This document shows positions 16,119-24,746 of a stretch of 64,000 nt of DNA, piece by piece (position 1 is the stretch's first letter; every line of letters begins with the position of its first letter). The stretch spans positions 186,001-250,000 of the forward strand of contig NZ_SNUA01000004.1 in the NCBI RefSeq assembly GCF_004360225.1. The letters are read 5' to 3'. Both the position numbers and the translations under genes were made by a program. The stretch comes from Alcanivorax sp. 24 (GTDB lineage: Bacteria > Pseudomonadota > Gammaproteobacteria > Pseudomonadales > Alcanivoracaceae). The notes under the pieces are model-generated. The model was not told where the DNA came from. It ran no database searches and saw only the letters and a list, made by a program, of their open reading frames with translations.

Positions 16119-16579
16119 ACATTGAGTGGAGCCTGTTCACACCCTGGAGCGCCCTGGCCGGAGGGGTGTTGATCGGCCTGGCCGCGGCCTTGCTGATCCT
16201 GGCCAACGGCCGTATCGCCGGCATCAGCGGATTGCTGGGTGGACTGCTGGACGGCATGTTTGCCCGATCGGCGCAAGCCGGTGACGAAGGGCGCGGTGAA
16301 GCGGCCCTGTTCTTGCTCGGGCTGCTGGCCGCGCCACTGTTGTGGCAACTGTTCGCCACGGTACCGGAAAGTCATTTCAGCGGCTCGCCGATAACCTTGG
16401 TGGTGGCGGGGCTGTTGGTGGGCGTCGGGACCCGCTATGGCTCCGGCTGCACCAGTGGTCACGGTGTCTGCGGCCTGTCGCGGCTATCGCCGCGTTCGCT
16501 GATCGCCACACTGTGTTTCATGGGGGCGGGCTTCGTGACCGTCCATGTGGTCCGTCATCTGCTGGGAGTCGCGGTATGA
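16115..16579 (+). CDS. YeeE/YedE-family sulfur transporter, first half
   Basis: 154 residues, four predicted membrane helices. The conserved motif GSGCTSGHGVCGLSR (about 109-123) carries the Cys residues that in YeeE (TsuA) relay thiosulfate through the membrane by S-H...S contacts. This is a half-size protein that pairs with the next gene, as in the PmpA-PmpB arrangement. Start overlaps the arsR stop and the stop overlaps the next start, both by 4 nt, so the three genes are translationally coupled. Likely role: movement of a reduced sulfur species across the inner membrane, under control of the ArsR protein. Confidence 0.9.
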   Translation: MNIEWSLFTPWSALAGGVLIGLAAALLILANGRIAGISGLLGGLLDGMFARSAQAGDEGRGEAALFLLGLLAAPLLWQLFATVPESHFSGSPITLVVAGLLVGVGTRYGSGCTSGHGVCGLSRLSPRSLIATLCFMGAGFVTVHVVRHLLGVAV

Positions 16580-16995
16580 ACAAGCTGACGGCGTTACTCG
16601 CGGGCCTGTTGTTCGGTCTTGGATTGATTCTGTCCGGTATGACCGACCCGGCCAAAGTGTTGGGCTTTCTTGATCTGGCCGGTGCCTGGGACCCCTCCCT
16701 GGCGCTGGTGATGGTGGGCGCCATTGCCGCGGCCGTGGTGCCGATGGCCCTGGCTCGCCGCCGTTCCCGGGCCTGGTTGGGCGGTGCCATGCGGTTGCCC
16801 TCCCGGCGTGATATTGACCGCCGCCTGATCGGCGGCAGTCTGGTATTCGGGGTTGGCTGGGGGTTGGCGGGTATTTGCCCTGGCCCGGCCCTGACACTGC
16901 TGCCGCTGGGTTATTGGCAGGGCATTGTATTCGTGGTGGCGATGGTCGCCGGCATGGTGCTGTTCCGTGTTATGGAATCACGAGGTCGTGGTTGA
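16576..16995 (+). CDS. YeeE/YedE-family sulfur transporter, second half (DUF6691)
   Basis: 139 residues from ATG 16576, overlapping the previous stop (ATGA). Four hydrophobic helices, with LILSGMTDPAKVLGFLDLAG near residues 17-36 and GWGLAGICPGPAL near residue 100. The single Cys in CPGPA is the conserved family position. It completes the two-part sulfur permease with the preceding gene; full-length YeeE proteins contain both halves in one chain. Its last 18 nt overlap the 3' end of the convergent MFS gene. The substrate (thiosulfate, sulfide or persulfide) is inferred from the family. Confidence 0.9.
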   Translation: MNKLTALLAGLLFGLGLILSGMTDPAKVLGFLDLAGAWDPSLALVMVGAIAAAVVPMALARRRSRAWLGGAMRLPSRRDIDRRLIGGSLVFGVGWGLAGICPGPALTLLPLGYWQGIVFVVAMVAGMVLFRVMESRGRG

Positions 16996-18180
16996 TGCTT
17001 CCGTTGGCGCCAACCATGCCAACAGGCAGGCCGCCACCGCCAGACCCAGGCCGAGCCCGACCACGCCGTTCCACTGGTAATGCTGGTAAATCCAGGCGGA
17101 GGCCAGCGAGCCGCCGGCGCCGCCAAGAAAATACACGAACATGTAGCCGGAATTGAGGCGGTTACGGGCCGACTCGTCCAGCGCGTAGATCACGTTCATG
17201 TTGCTGATGTGCACCGCCTGGATCGCCAGATCCAATATCACGATACCGATGATCAGGGCGATCAGACTCTCTTCACTGAAGCCCATCACCACCCACGATA
17301 GCGCCAGCATCAACACGCCGCCCAATGTGGTCCAGCGGGCATGGCCGCGATCGGCCAGGCTGCCCGCCTTGCGCGCGGACAAGGCGCCCACCGCCCCGGC
17401 CAGCCCGAACAGGCCAATGGCGGCGTCGGAGAAGTGCCAGGGCTCGGAGGAAAGTAGAAACGCCGCCGAGGTCCAGAACACACTGAACATGGCGAAGGTC
17501 AGAAAGCCCAAGGCGGAACGGGTCCGGTACAGGCGATGGCGGGCGAACAACTGGCCGATGGACAGCAGTAAACGGCCATAGGAAAGCCCGGCCGATTGTC
17601 GGTGAGTGGGCAGTAGCCGCCACAGCGCCAGGGCATTTATGAACATCAGTGCCGAGGCCACCCAGTAGACGGTGCGCCAATCGCCGAGGGTGGACAAGGC
17701 GCCGGCCACGGTCCGGGCCAGCAGAATCCCCAGCAGCAGACCGCTCATTACCGTGCCCACCACCTTGCCGCGTACCCCCGGCGCCGCGAGAGTGGCGGCG
17801 AAAGGCACCAGCACCTGAGCCACCACGGTGAAGGCGCCGGTGATGGCGGTGCCCACCAGCAGCATGGTCAGTGTCGAGGCATTGGCACTGATCAACAGGC
17901 CGCCGGCGGCCAGCGTGATCATGGTGACGATCAGCCGGCGCCGCTCGAACATGTCGCCCAGGGGCACCAGCAGCAGCAAACCGGCCGCATAGCCAGCCTG
18001 GGCGGCGGTGACGATGATGCCGGCACCGGAATAGGACAACGACAGCTCATCGGCGATGGTGTGCAGCAGCGGCTGGGCATAGTAGTTGCTGGCCACCGCT
18101 AACCCGGTGGTGACGGTCATCAGCATAAGCAGCATGGGAGTGAGCCCGGGTGCCGTATCGTGCTGGCGGTCTGTGTTCAT
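16978..18180 (-). CDS. MFS transporter (YgaY/YnfM-like exporter)
   Basis: 400 residues with twelve predicted helices. The major-facilitator signature between helices 2 and 3 appears as LVPLGDMFERRRLI (about 72-85). The N-terminal TGLAVASNYYAQPLLHTIADEL segment is characteristic of the YgaY/sugar-efflux-like group of small-molecule exporters. The substrate is unknown. The gene is divergent from a LysR regulator with a 141-bp shared region, the usual layout for a regulator and its transport target. The 3' end overlaps the convergent DUF6691 gene by 18 nt. Confidence 0.88.
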   Translation of the reverse strand: MNTDRQHDTAPGLTPMLLMLMTVTTGLAVASNYYAQPLLHTIADELSLSYSGAGIIVTAAQAGYAAGLLLLVPLGDMFERRRLIVTMITLAAGGLLISANASTLTMLLVGTAITGAFTVVAQVLVPFAATLAAPGVRGKVVGTVMSGLLLGILLARTVAGALSTLGDWRTVYWVASALMFINALALWRLLPTHRQSAGLSYGRLLLSIGQLFARHRLYRTRSALGFLTFAMFSVFWTSAAFLLSSEPWHFSDAAIGLFGLAGAVGALSARKAGSLADRGHARWTTLGGVLMLALSWVVMGFSEESLIALIIGIVILDLAIQAVHISNMNVIYALDESARNRLNSGYMFVYFLGGAGGSLASAWIYQHYQWNGVVGLGLGLAVAACLLAWLAPTEASTTTS

Positions 18181-18321
18181 GGCCTCTCCTGGCGGATTTT
18201 CCTGGCGGGCTGGAGATCAATAGTTGACTGAGCGGCGCAGTGTCGGCCAATCGCCGCCATGTGACAAATGCATTAATATCATCCCAGCTATCTATAAAAG
18301 AGATGCCCCAGGGAGCGGACC

Positions 18322-19185
18322 ATGAAACTGCGCCAGATCGAGTATGTGCTGGCGGTGGCGGAGGAAGGCAGTTTCACCGCCGCCGCCCGCCGCTGTCATA
18401 TTGTGCAATCGGCACTGAGCCATCAGGTGGCGCAGCTCGAACAGCAGTTGGGGACCATCCTGTTTGAGCGTAACTCCCGATCCTTGCGACTCACTCCCGC
18501 CGGCGAGGCGTTCGTGGAGAGCGGCCGGCGGGCTTTGGATGCGGTGCGCCGTATCGAAGACGAGGTGGCCGCGCGCAGCGGTGAAGTCCGCGGCCGGCTT
18601 TCTCTTGGAACCATTTCCACACTGACCGAACCGGACGTGATCGGACTGACGGCCCAATTTCATCGCCGCTATCCCCATGTGGACATCGAGATGAGCATGG
18701 ACGGCAGCGAACGGATGATCGACCGCATGCACGAGCACAGCCTGGACCTGGCCTTCGTCGGTCTCTGGCCCGGTGTGGTGATTGAACGGCTGGAAAGCGC
18801 TGATCTGTGCGAAGAAGAGTTGGTGGCACTGCTGCCTAAAGAGCACCCACTGACCCGGTGCCGGCGGGTCCGCCTGGAGCAGTTGACCGAATGGCCGATG
18901 GCGGATTTTGGTGAGGGAACCGGAGCCCGCCAGCAATCAGAGGAAGCGTTCGCCGCCGCCGGTCTGCGATATGCGGTCCGATTCGAGGTGAGCACCATTT
19001 CACTGCTGGTGGATATCGTCCGCCGTGGCCTGGCGATCGGCCTGATTCCGGCCAGTCTGGCCCCCCGCCTTGCCGGTGTCTGTACGCGACCGGTGCGGGA
19101 AGCCCCGCGCCGGGTGGTGCGGGCGGTGTGGCATCCCAATCCGACACCGGCGACGCGGGCCTTTCTGGCGTTGCTCGATCTTTAA
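18322..19185 (+). CDS. LysR-family transcriptional regulator
   Basis: 287 residues. The N-terminal helix-turn-helix (residues 1-60; [38 protein letters not shown]) and the two-lobed effector domain (about 88-285) are clear. GGGAG lies upstream of the ATG at a good distance. It is divergent from the MFS exporter gene and probably controls it; the 18181-18321 space is rich in A/T near 18270-18300, where a LysR site would be expected. The ligand is unknown. The last 4 nt overlap the stop of the convergent glyoxalase gene. Confidence 0.92.
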   Translation: MKLRQIEYVLAVAEEGSFTAAARRCHIVQSALSHQVAQLEQQLGTILFERNSRSLRLTPAGEAFVESGRRALDAVRRIEDEVAARSGEVRGRLSLGTISTLTEPDVIGLTAQFHRRYPHVDIEMSMDGSERMIDRMHEHSLDLAFVGLWPGVVIERLESADLCEEELVALLPKEHPLTRCRRVRLEQLTEWPMADFGEGTGARQQSEEAFAAAGLRYAVRFEVSTISLLVDIVRRGLAIGLIPASLAPRLAGVCTRPVREAPRRVVRAVWHPNPTPATRAFLALLDL

Positions 19186-19727
19186 TTCTTGACCTGTTTC
19201 TCCATCATGTCGGCCTGGATGATCTCGATCCAATAGCCGTCGGGATCACGGATAAAGCCCAGGCCTTTCATTTTGCCGTCGTCCGGTTTCTTGACGAAAT
19301 CCACGCCGAGTTTTTCCAAACGCTCGCAGGCGGCGTAGACGTCCGGCACGGTGACGCCGATGTGGCCGAAGCCACGCGGGTCTTCATTGCCGTTGTGGTA
19401 AGCGAAATCGGTGTCTTTCTCCGTGCCCCAGTTATGCGTCAGTTCCAGCATCGCTTCACGGCCGAAAGTGTAGGTCAGCCGCGCGGCATCGTCCTCGGGT
19501 ACCCGACGTTCCTCATCCGGTGCCAGATAGCCCAGGAAGTAGAGGCTGAATTGCATTTCCGGGAAGTCCAGTTTGCGCACCAAGCGCATACCCAGGACGC
19601 GGGTGTAGAAGTCCAGGCTGCGCTCGGGATCCTTGACTCGCAGCATGGTCTGATTGAACAGATAATCGTTGGTTTCCGCGTCCGGCTGTTGGCACAGGCC
19701 GGGAGCGGACTCGAAATGGCGGGGCAT
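19182..19727 (-). CDS. gloA: Lactoylglutathione lyase (glyoxalase I)
   Basis: 181 residues from ATG 19727 with GGAGAG upstream. Glyoxalase I isomerises the methylglyoxal-glutathione hemithioacetal to S-lactoylglutathione. Motifs are [24 protein letters not shown] (first metal ligand region), [23 protein letters not shown] and the final [15 protein letters not shown]. The insertion around [14 protein letters not shown] makes this the longer, Zn-type class found in Pseudomonas GloA1/A3 and eukaryotes, not the shorter Ni-type of E. coli. The enzyme acts in the cytoplasm and depends on glutathione, which the gshB gene in this window helps to make. Confidence 0.94.
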   Translation of the reverse strand: MPRHFESAPGLCQQPDAETNDYLFNQTMLRVKDPERSLDFYTRVLGMRLVRKLDFPEMQFSLYFLGYLAPDEERRVPEDDAARLTYTFGREAMLELTHNWGTEKDTDFAYHNGNEDPRGFGHIGVTVPDVYAACERLEKLGVDFVKKPDDGKMKGLGFIRDPDGYWIEIIQADMMEKQVKN

Positions 19728-19849
19728 ATCGCGCTCTCCAATAAAACGGCTCTCCAGCACATGGGGTTGAGCGCCGCTTTTACAACTCCTCACGGACAAA
19801 ATCCGCTGAATCGCGCAGACTGCGGTCAGGATACAACGGGGATCGGGCC

Positions 19850-21298
19850 ATGCGGCAGCTTTTGATCGGCGGTACGGAACAGGGACGAATTGCACTCAAC
19901 GGGGCCATGGCGAATCGCCATGGATTGATCGCCGGCGCCACCGGTACCGGTAAAACCGTGACCCTGCAGGTGCTGGCGGAGGGCTTTTCACGTCTCGGTG
20001 TGCCGGTGTTCACCGCCGACGTGAAAGGAGACTTGTCCGGTATCGCGGTGGCCGGCAAGAGCAATGACAAGATCCAGGAGCGGGTTCAGCGCATCGGTAT
20101 CACGGACTGGGCCGCCCAGGCCTGCCCGACCCGGCTTTGGGATCTGTATGGTCGTACCGGTCAAGCGGTTCGCACCACCGTGGCCGACATGGGACCGGCG
20201 CTGTTGAGCAACCTGCTGGAGCTCAACGAGGTACAAAGCGGTGTGCTCCACATCGCCTTCGACTACGCCGACAGCGAGGACCTGCCGCTGCTGGACTTGA
20301 AGGACATGGAAAGCCTGCTGAACTGGATGGTGGAGCAGCGCAAACCATTGTCCGAGCGCTATGGCACGCTGTCCTCGCAGAGTCTCGGCGCTATTTTGCG
20401 CCGGCTGCTGGTACTGAAGAGCCAGGGCGGTGATGTGTTCTTCGGCGAGCCGGCGCTGGATATCATGGATCTGATACAGCAGCGGAACGGACACGGCGTG
20501 GTCAATCTGCTGGATGGTCGCGAGCTGATTCTGCAGCCCCGTTTGTACACCACCTTCCTGCTCTGGCTACTGGCGGAGCTGTTCGAAAGGCTGCCGGAAC
20601 GTGGCGACCAGCCTCTGCCGTTGCTGGTGTTTTTCTTTGATGAAGCCCATCTGTTGTTCGACAGCGCACCGAAAGCGTTATTGGAAAAGCTTGAACAGAC
20701 GGTCAGGCTGATGCGCTCCAAGGGCGTTGGTATTTACTTCGTCACCCAATCGCCGTCGGATATCCCCGACACTGTGCTGGGACAGCTCGGCAACCGGGTG
20801 CAGCATGCCCTGCGGGCCTACACGCCCAAGGATCAGAAAGCGGTAAAAGTGGCGGCCCAGACTTTCCGCGCCAACCCGGATCTGGATACCGCCAGGGTGA
20901 TCACCGAACTGGGCGTTGGCGAAGCGCTGGTCAGCGTGCTCGACGACCAGGGTATTCCGACGCCGGTGGAGCGTACCCTGGTGGCGCCGCCGCGCGGCCG
21001 TATCGGGCCGGCCGACGAGGATGCCTTGGCGCAACTGAAAGCGGCGTCGCCGTTGGCCGCCAAATACGATCAGGCGGAGGATCGGGACTCCGCCCACGAG
21101 CGTCTGCAGGCCCGCCGCCAGCAGCGAAAGGAAGCGGAACAGGCGAAGCCGGAGCCGGAGAAAAAAGCCAGCATGAAGCGTGCATCACGCCGGCAAAGCG
21201 CCGGCGAGGCGTTCACCAAAAGTCTGTTGAGAACCCTGGCCACGCAATTGGGCCGGGTGTTGGTGCGAGTATTGGAGCGGTTTCTGAAGGGGCGTTGA
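19850..21298 (+). CDS. HerA-like helicase/ATPase (DUF853, YjgR-like)
   Basis: 482 residues. The Walker A motif GATGTGKT lies near residues 25-32, the Walker B with acid pair is [11 protein letters not shown] (about 261-271), and a sensor-like [19 protein letters not shown] follows. The C-terminal 80 residues are charged ([15 protein letters not shown]) and basic. It belongs to the FtsK-HerA superfamily, DUF853/YjgR group; members are widespread stand-alone ATPases of unknown cellular task. No NurA nuclease or Sir2 partner is adjacent, so there is no sign of a HerA-linked defence system. It is followed by a REP-like palindrome before the convergent slyD-like gene. Confidence 0.9.
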   Translation: MRQLLIGGTEQGRIALNGAMANRHGLIAGATGTGKTVTLQVLAEGFSRLGVPVFTADVKGDLSGIAVAGKSNDKIQERVQRIGITDWAAQACPTRLWDLYGRTGQAVRTTVADMGPALLSNLLELNEVQSGVLHIAFDYADSEDLPLLDLKDMESLLNWMVEQRKPLSERYGTLSSQSLGAILRRLLVLKSQGGDVFFGEPALDIMDLIQQRNGHGVVNLLDGRELILQPRLYTTFLLWLLAELFERLPERGDQPLPLLVFFFDEAHLLFDSAPKALLEKLEQTVRLMRSKGVGIYFVTQSPSDIPDTVLGQLGNRVQHALRAYTPKDQKAVKVAAQTFRANPDLDTARVITELGVGEALVSVLDDQGIPTPVERTLVAPPRGRIGPADEDALAQLKAASPLAAKYDQAEDRDSAHERLQARRQQRKEAEQAKPEPEKKASMKRASRRQSAGEAFTKSLLRTLATQLGRVLVRVLERFLKGR

Positions 21299-21358
21299 AG
21301 CGGTGCGGATCGCGGTCGGCAGATCCCTGTTGTTCCATAGGCTTGGAATGATCCGCCG

Positions 21359-21428
21359 ATTCGCTGCCAAAGCAGCTCCCACAGCGGCTTCGTAATCGCT
21401 TTTGTGGGAAGCTGCTTTAGCAGCGAAT
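21359..21428. repeat. 70-bp REP/BIME-like palindrome, copy 1
   Basis: The element begins ATTCGCTGCCAAAGCAGC and ends GCTGCTTTAGCAGCGAAT. The arms of about 25 bp differ by one substitution and one 1-nt insertion and enclose a CGGCTTC-containing centre. It shares length, ends and the CCCACAGCGGCTTC core with the element at 45101. Located between convergent genes (ATPase and SlyD-like), where it could also block transcription read-through. Confidence 0.8.
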
Positions 21429-21502
21429 GGTGTGTTAGCGTGATGCGTATCGGTGCGCTGTCCTGGAACTTTGGACACCAACGACCCATGGCCCGCGATA
21501 TT

Positions 21503-21988
21503 TCAGTGCTGGTGGCCGCCCGGACCATGAACATGGCGGTGGGCGATTTCCTCGGCGCTGGCGTCGCGGATATCCTTGATCGAGAGCTGAAAGCGCAAGG
21601 CGCGGCCCGCCAGTGGATGGTTGGCATCCACGTCCACGGTTTTCAGGCCCACTTTCACCACGGTAACCAGGCGCGGGCCCTGTTCGGTTTGCAGCCGCAC
21701 CACTTTGCCGGGTTTCAGCTTGCCGGCGTGCTTGAAGTGCTTGGCCGGCAGGCGTTGCCGCAGGCTGTCGTCACGTTCGCCGTAGGCATCCCCGGCTTCC
21801 AGGGTCACTTCCACATCCTCGCCGACGTCCTTGCCCTCCAGCGCGGCCTCAAGGCCGGGCAGAATGTTGCCGGCACCGTGCAGATACAACAGGGGCGCAT
21901 CTTCGGCGCTGCGTTCCAGTTCGCTGCCATCCGCACCATCGAGCAGGGTGTAGTGCAGGGTAACGACCTTGTCTTTATTGATCGGCAT
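21503..21988 (-). CDS. slyD: FKBP-type peptidyl-prolyl isomerase, SlyD-like
   Basis: 161 residues. The split FKBP domain is visible: VVTLHYTLLDGADGSELE (8-25), YLHGAGNILPGLEAALEGKDVGE, then the inserted IF chaperone domain (about 70-125) and the returning ALRFQLSIKDIRDAS. The tail is His-rich (HRHVHGPGGHQH), as in metal-binding SlyD proteins that deliver nickel, although shorter than in E. coli. It would catalyse cis-trans isomerisation of proline bonds and act as a cytoplasmic chaperone. The start codon is ATG 21988. The next gene upstream on the same strand is the lipid A acyltransferase, which ends 28 nt before this start. Confidence 0.93.
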   Translation of the reverse strand: MPINKDKVVTLHYTLLDGADGSELERSAEDAPLLYLHGAGNILPGLEAALEGKDVGEDVEVTLEAGDAYGERDDSLRQRLPAKHFKHAGKLKPGKVVRLQTEQGPRLVTVVKVGLKTVDVDANHPLAGRALRFQLSIKDIRDASAEEIAHRHVHGPGGHQH

Positions 21989-22016
21989 GGACCAGTCCTC
22001 GAAAACGAAGGCGCTA

Positions 22017-23036
22017 TTATGCTTGTCCTTCCGAGGGGACGGAAGCGCTCCGCGGCGGCGTGGTGTCCGGTGCCAGGCCCAGCGCCGAGCGGTCCTCCCC
22101 GTGGGCGGCGCGGTGCAACAGCACCAGGGATTGCCGGTACCACAGACGGCGGCCGCCGGGACGCCATTTGAAGCGTTTGTACGTCCATTGATACTGGGTC
22201 GGCTTGCGGCTGATGCAGCGGGCCAGATGCCGATTCAAGGCGGACAGAATGGCGTCGTCGTCCTCGGCGTTTTCAATGTCCGGCGCCGGTTCGAAATGCA
22301 CCTGGATATCCCGCACCCCGCCGTCGCCACGGTAGCAGGACACCACGAAAATATGAGGCCGGAAGCGGCGCACCAGTTTTCCCACCAGCGCCGGAGTGGG
22401 TACCGGGTGGCCGAAGAACGGCGCATAGGGATTGGCGCGGCTGCCGGGGTTATGGTCGGCCAGCAACGCCAGAGTACCGCCGGCGCGCATGGTGGCCAGC
22501 CCTTCCTTGACCCCCTGGCTGTTGGTGGGCACCAGCCGGCAGCCGGTACGTTCGCGTGCCAGCTTCACCACTTCGTCCAGCAGTGTGGCCGGATGCGGCT
22601 GGTACATCACCGTGGTGTCGCCTTTCTGCCCCAGATACAGATTGATGTTTTCCCAACTGCCCTGGTGCAGCGACAACAGCAGCACCGGCCGTTCGCTGGC
22701 GGTGGCCTCGAGAAAAGCGGCTTCGCCATGGATATGGGAAAAGCGCGCCAGTGTTTCCTCCACCGGCCGGCTCCAGACATGGGCGAACTCAGTCAGGGTG
22801 CGGCCCAGCTCGCACACGCTTTGCCGGGCGATCCGGCGCGCCTCGGACAGGGGCATGTCCGGATACGCCGCCAACACATTGATCAGAGCAACCCGGTAAG
22901 CACTGGCATAACGTAATGGCACCCGGGTCATCAATCCCGCCAGAAACGCCCCCAAGCCTGTCGCCACGGGTAACGGCAGCCACGCAAACAGACGCATCAG
23001 CCACCAGAGACGCCGCCCCCGTTGCCGTGGTGTCAT
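22017..23036 (-). CDS. lpxL: LpxL/HtrB-family lipid A acyltransferase
   Basis: 339 residues from ATG 23036; longer frames lack a good start. A hydrophobic N-terminal helix (about 18-38) anchors it in the inner membrane. The catalytic HX4(D/E) motif appears as HQGSWEN, and later VALLADHNPGSRANPYAPFFG and TPALV match the family. It transfers a secondary acyl chain from acyl-ACP to Kdo2-lipid IVA. LpxL and LpxM paralogues cannot be separated by reading alone, so the symbol is tentative. The C-terminal 30 residues after RRLWYRQS look unstructured. Confidence 0.87.
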   Translation of the reverse strand: MTPRQRGRRLWWLMRLFAWLPLPVATGLGAFLAGLMTRVPLRYASAYRVALINVLAAYPDMPLSEARRIARQSVCELGRTLTEFAHVWSRPVEETLARFSHIHGEAAFLEATASERPVLLLSLHQGSWENINLYLGQKGDTTVMYQPHPATLLDEVVKLARERTGCRLVPTNSQGVKEGLATMRAGGTLALLADHNPGSRANPYAPFFGHPVPTPALVGKLVRRFRPHIFVVSCYRGDGGVRDIQVHFEPAPDIENAEDDDAILSALNRHLARCISRKPTQYQWTYKRFKWRPGGRRLWYRQSLVLLHRAAHGEDRSALGLAPDTTPPRSASVPSEGQA

Positions 23037-23183
23037 GTTCCGCTTTCTCCTTGGATCTCGCTGCCTCCGCGTGCGAAGGCTGAATTCTTGTGGTCCCGGG
23101 TCCGGAGTCAAGGTGTGCCGGCGGGGGCCGTCCATGAGCACATTCTACATGAGCCGTGGATCAGACCCATGGTCGACCCGCGC

Positions 23184-24212
23184 TTAGTCCCGCAAAACAG
23201 GGTCAATGGCGGCAACGGTGTCGCGCAAGGGCAGGGTCACGGTTTCGCCATGGGCTGGAACGCGGAATTGTCCGGCGGGAATGCCCCGGGTTGCAAGGGC
23301 ATGGGTGAGCAGTCGCGGCGGTTCGTCCATCGGCTCGTCGGTGAGTACGAAGGTGCCCCAGTGCATGGCCAGGGAATGGCGCGCGTGCAGATCCTGGTGA
23401 ATGCGCACGGCTTCCTCCGGATTGATATGCACCGGCGCCATGAACCAGCGAGGCAGATAGGCGCCGATCGGTAACAACGCCGTGTCCACCGGTCCCATCG
23501 CTTTGTGGATGTCCTGAAAGACCGGAGCGTAACCGGTATCGCCAGCGAAAAACAGACTGAACTCCGGCCACTGCAGGCGCCAGCCGCACCACAGGGTGGT
23601 GTTGCGATCACGGGGGCCACGGCCGCTGAAATGCTGGGTCGGCAGGCAGAACGCCTGAGCGTCATGCCAGTCCGCGTGCTGCCACCAGCCCCGCTCGACC
23701 ACCTCGGTGATGCCCCGGCGGCGCAGCCAGGCGCCCACTCCGGTGGGGGCGAACCAGGTGATCTGATCGCCAAAGCGCCGTTGCAGTGCGTCCACCGCCG
23801 CCCGGTCCAGATGGTCGTAATGATTGTGAGAAACCAGCACCGCGTGGATGGGGGGGAGTGCGTCGATGATCAGTGCCGGCGGAACGGCACGCTTGGGGCC
23901 GGCGAAGGAGACGGGTGAGCAGCGCTCGGAGAACACCGGGTCGGTGAGCAGATTCCAGTTCTGGTATTGGATCAGATAGGTGCTGTGGCCAATCCAGGTG
24001 AAACGCGGCCGAGGTGCCGGCCGGGCCAGCAACGCCGGGTCCGGTTGCTGTAATGGGAATGGCAGATGGGACGGGAAGCGGCCACGGGTTTCCCTTTGCC
24101 AACGCAGAAACGCCGCCAGTCCGTGATCGGGGGTCGGATAAAGATTGCGGAAGCGTCCGCGAGGACGGGCATCGCGCCGTGCCCAGTGCTCCAGCAGAGA
24201 CCAGTCAATCAT
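23184..24212 (-). CDS. MBL-fold metal-dependent hydrolase (NAPE-PLD-like)
   Basis: 342 residues from ATG 24212, which overlaps the chpC stop by one nucleotide (TAATG); ATG 24221 would add three residues. The metallo-beta-lactamase signature is HNHYDHLD, preceded by FTWIGHSTYLIQ and followed by FAGDTGYAPVF and MHWGTF. The order and the WIGHSTYL lead mark the group related to N-acyl-phosphatidylethanolamine phospholipase D and UlaG. Two metal ions (Zn or Fe) would be bound. Substrate is unknown; a phosphodiester lipid is one possibility. Overlap with chpC suggests a shared transcript, but a motility role is not implied. Confidence 0.85.
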   Translation of the reverse strand: MIDWSLLEHWARRDARPRGRFRNLYPTPDHGLAAFLRWQRETRGRFPSHLPFPLQQPDPALLARPAPRPRFTWIGHSTYLIQYQNWNLLTDPVFSERCSPVSFAGPKRAVPPALIIDALPPIHAVLVSHNHYDHLDRAAVDALQRRFGDQITWFAPTGVGAWLRRRGITEVVERGWWQHADWHDAQAFCLPTQHFSGRGPRDRNTTLWCGWRLQWPEFSLFFAGDTGYAPVFQDIHKAMGPVDTALLPIGAYLPRWFMAPVHINPEEAVRIHQDLHARHSLAMHWGTFVLTDEPMDEPPRLLTHALATRGIPAGQFRVPAHGETVTLPLRDTVAAIDPVLRD

Positions 24213-24721
24213 TACCGGCATTGTCCGGATTGCAGGCCCGCCACCGCTTTTTCCACCGCGTCGAGATCAGGAATCACCGCCAGATCGCCTCCCATTTGCA
24301 CGTTCATCGCCGCCGCCGGACCGATCTCCCCCGGTTCCTCCCGGGGGGCGCCGGGTGTCACCCGCAGCAATCTTGGTATCCCTTGTACCACCATGGCGTA
24401 GAAACGGCACGCCCCGGATACCGAATGAAGGATGGCGATACGCGCTTGTGGCCCGATATGAACGGGGCCGGACTCATTCAGCTTCTCGAAGGACAGCAGC
24501 GGCAACTCCTGTTCGCGCCAGTGCATCCAGCCAAGCAGCCACTCCGGGCCATGGCCGGGGCGGTCCGGGTGGCGCAGCGGGATCACTTCCGCCACCACCA
24601 TATTGGGGATCAGCCAGGGACGTTCCGCCATGGGAATCAGCAGACCGGCGATATCGTCGGGGAGTGCGTCGGCATGGCGATCATCGGACATAGTATTATC
24701 CGACACGGTTTTATCGAACAT
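24212..24721 (-). CDS. chpC: CheW-like protein ChpC of the Pil-Chp system
   Basis: 169 residues from ATG 24721 with AAGGAG 8 nt upstream. A CheW-like fold spans about 22-165: IAGLLIPMAERPWLIPNMVVAEVIPL, WLLGWMHWREQELPLLSFEKL and FYAMVVQGIPRLLRV. CheW proteins couple receptors to the CheA kinase. In the Pil-Chp system PilI is the principal coupler, and ChpC is a second CheW of less clear function, perhaps for a different receptor. It ends the pil-chp gene run, 25 nt after chpB. The first 20 residues are poorly conserved. Confidence 0.87.
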   Translation of the reverse strand: MFDKTVSDNTMSDDRHADALPDDIAGLLIPMAERPWLIPNMVVAEVIPLRHPDRPGHGPEWLLGWMHWREQELPLLSFEKLNESGPVHIGPQARIAILHSVSGACRFYAMVVQGIPRLLRVTPGAPREEPGEIGPAAAMNVQMGGDLAVIPDLDAVEKAVAGLQSGQCR

Positions 24722-24746
24722 GGTCTTCTCCTTGCAAGGGCCGGGG

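Noticed and set aside
19850-21298. HerA-like ATPase as part of an anti-phage defence system
   Set aside because: No Sir2, NurA, DUF4297 or other effector is adjacent; the motif set is that of the stand-alone YjgR/DUF853 group.
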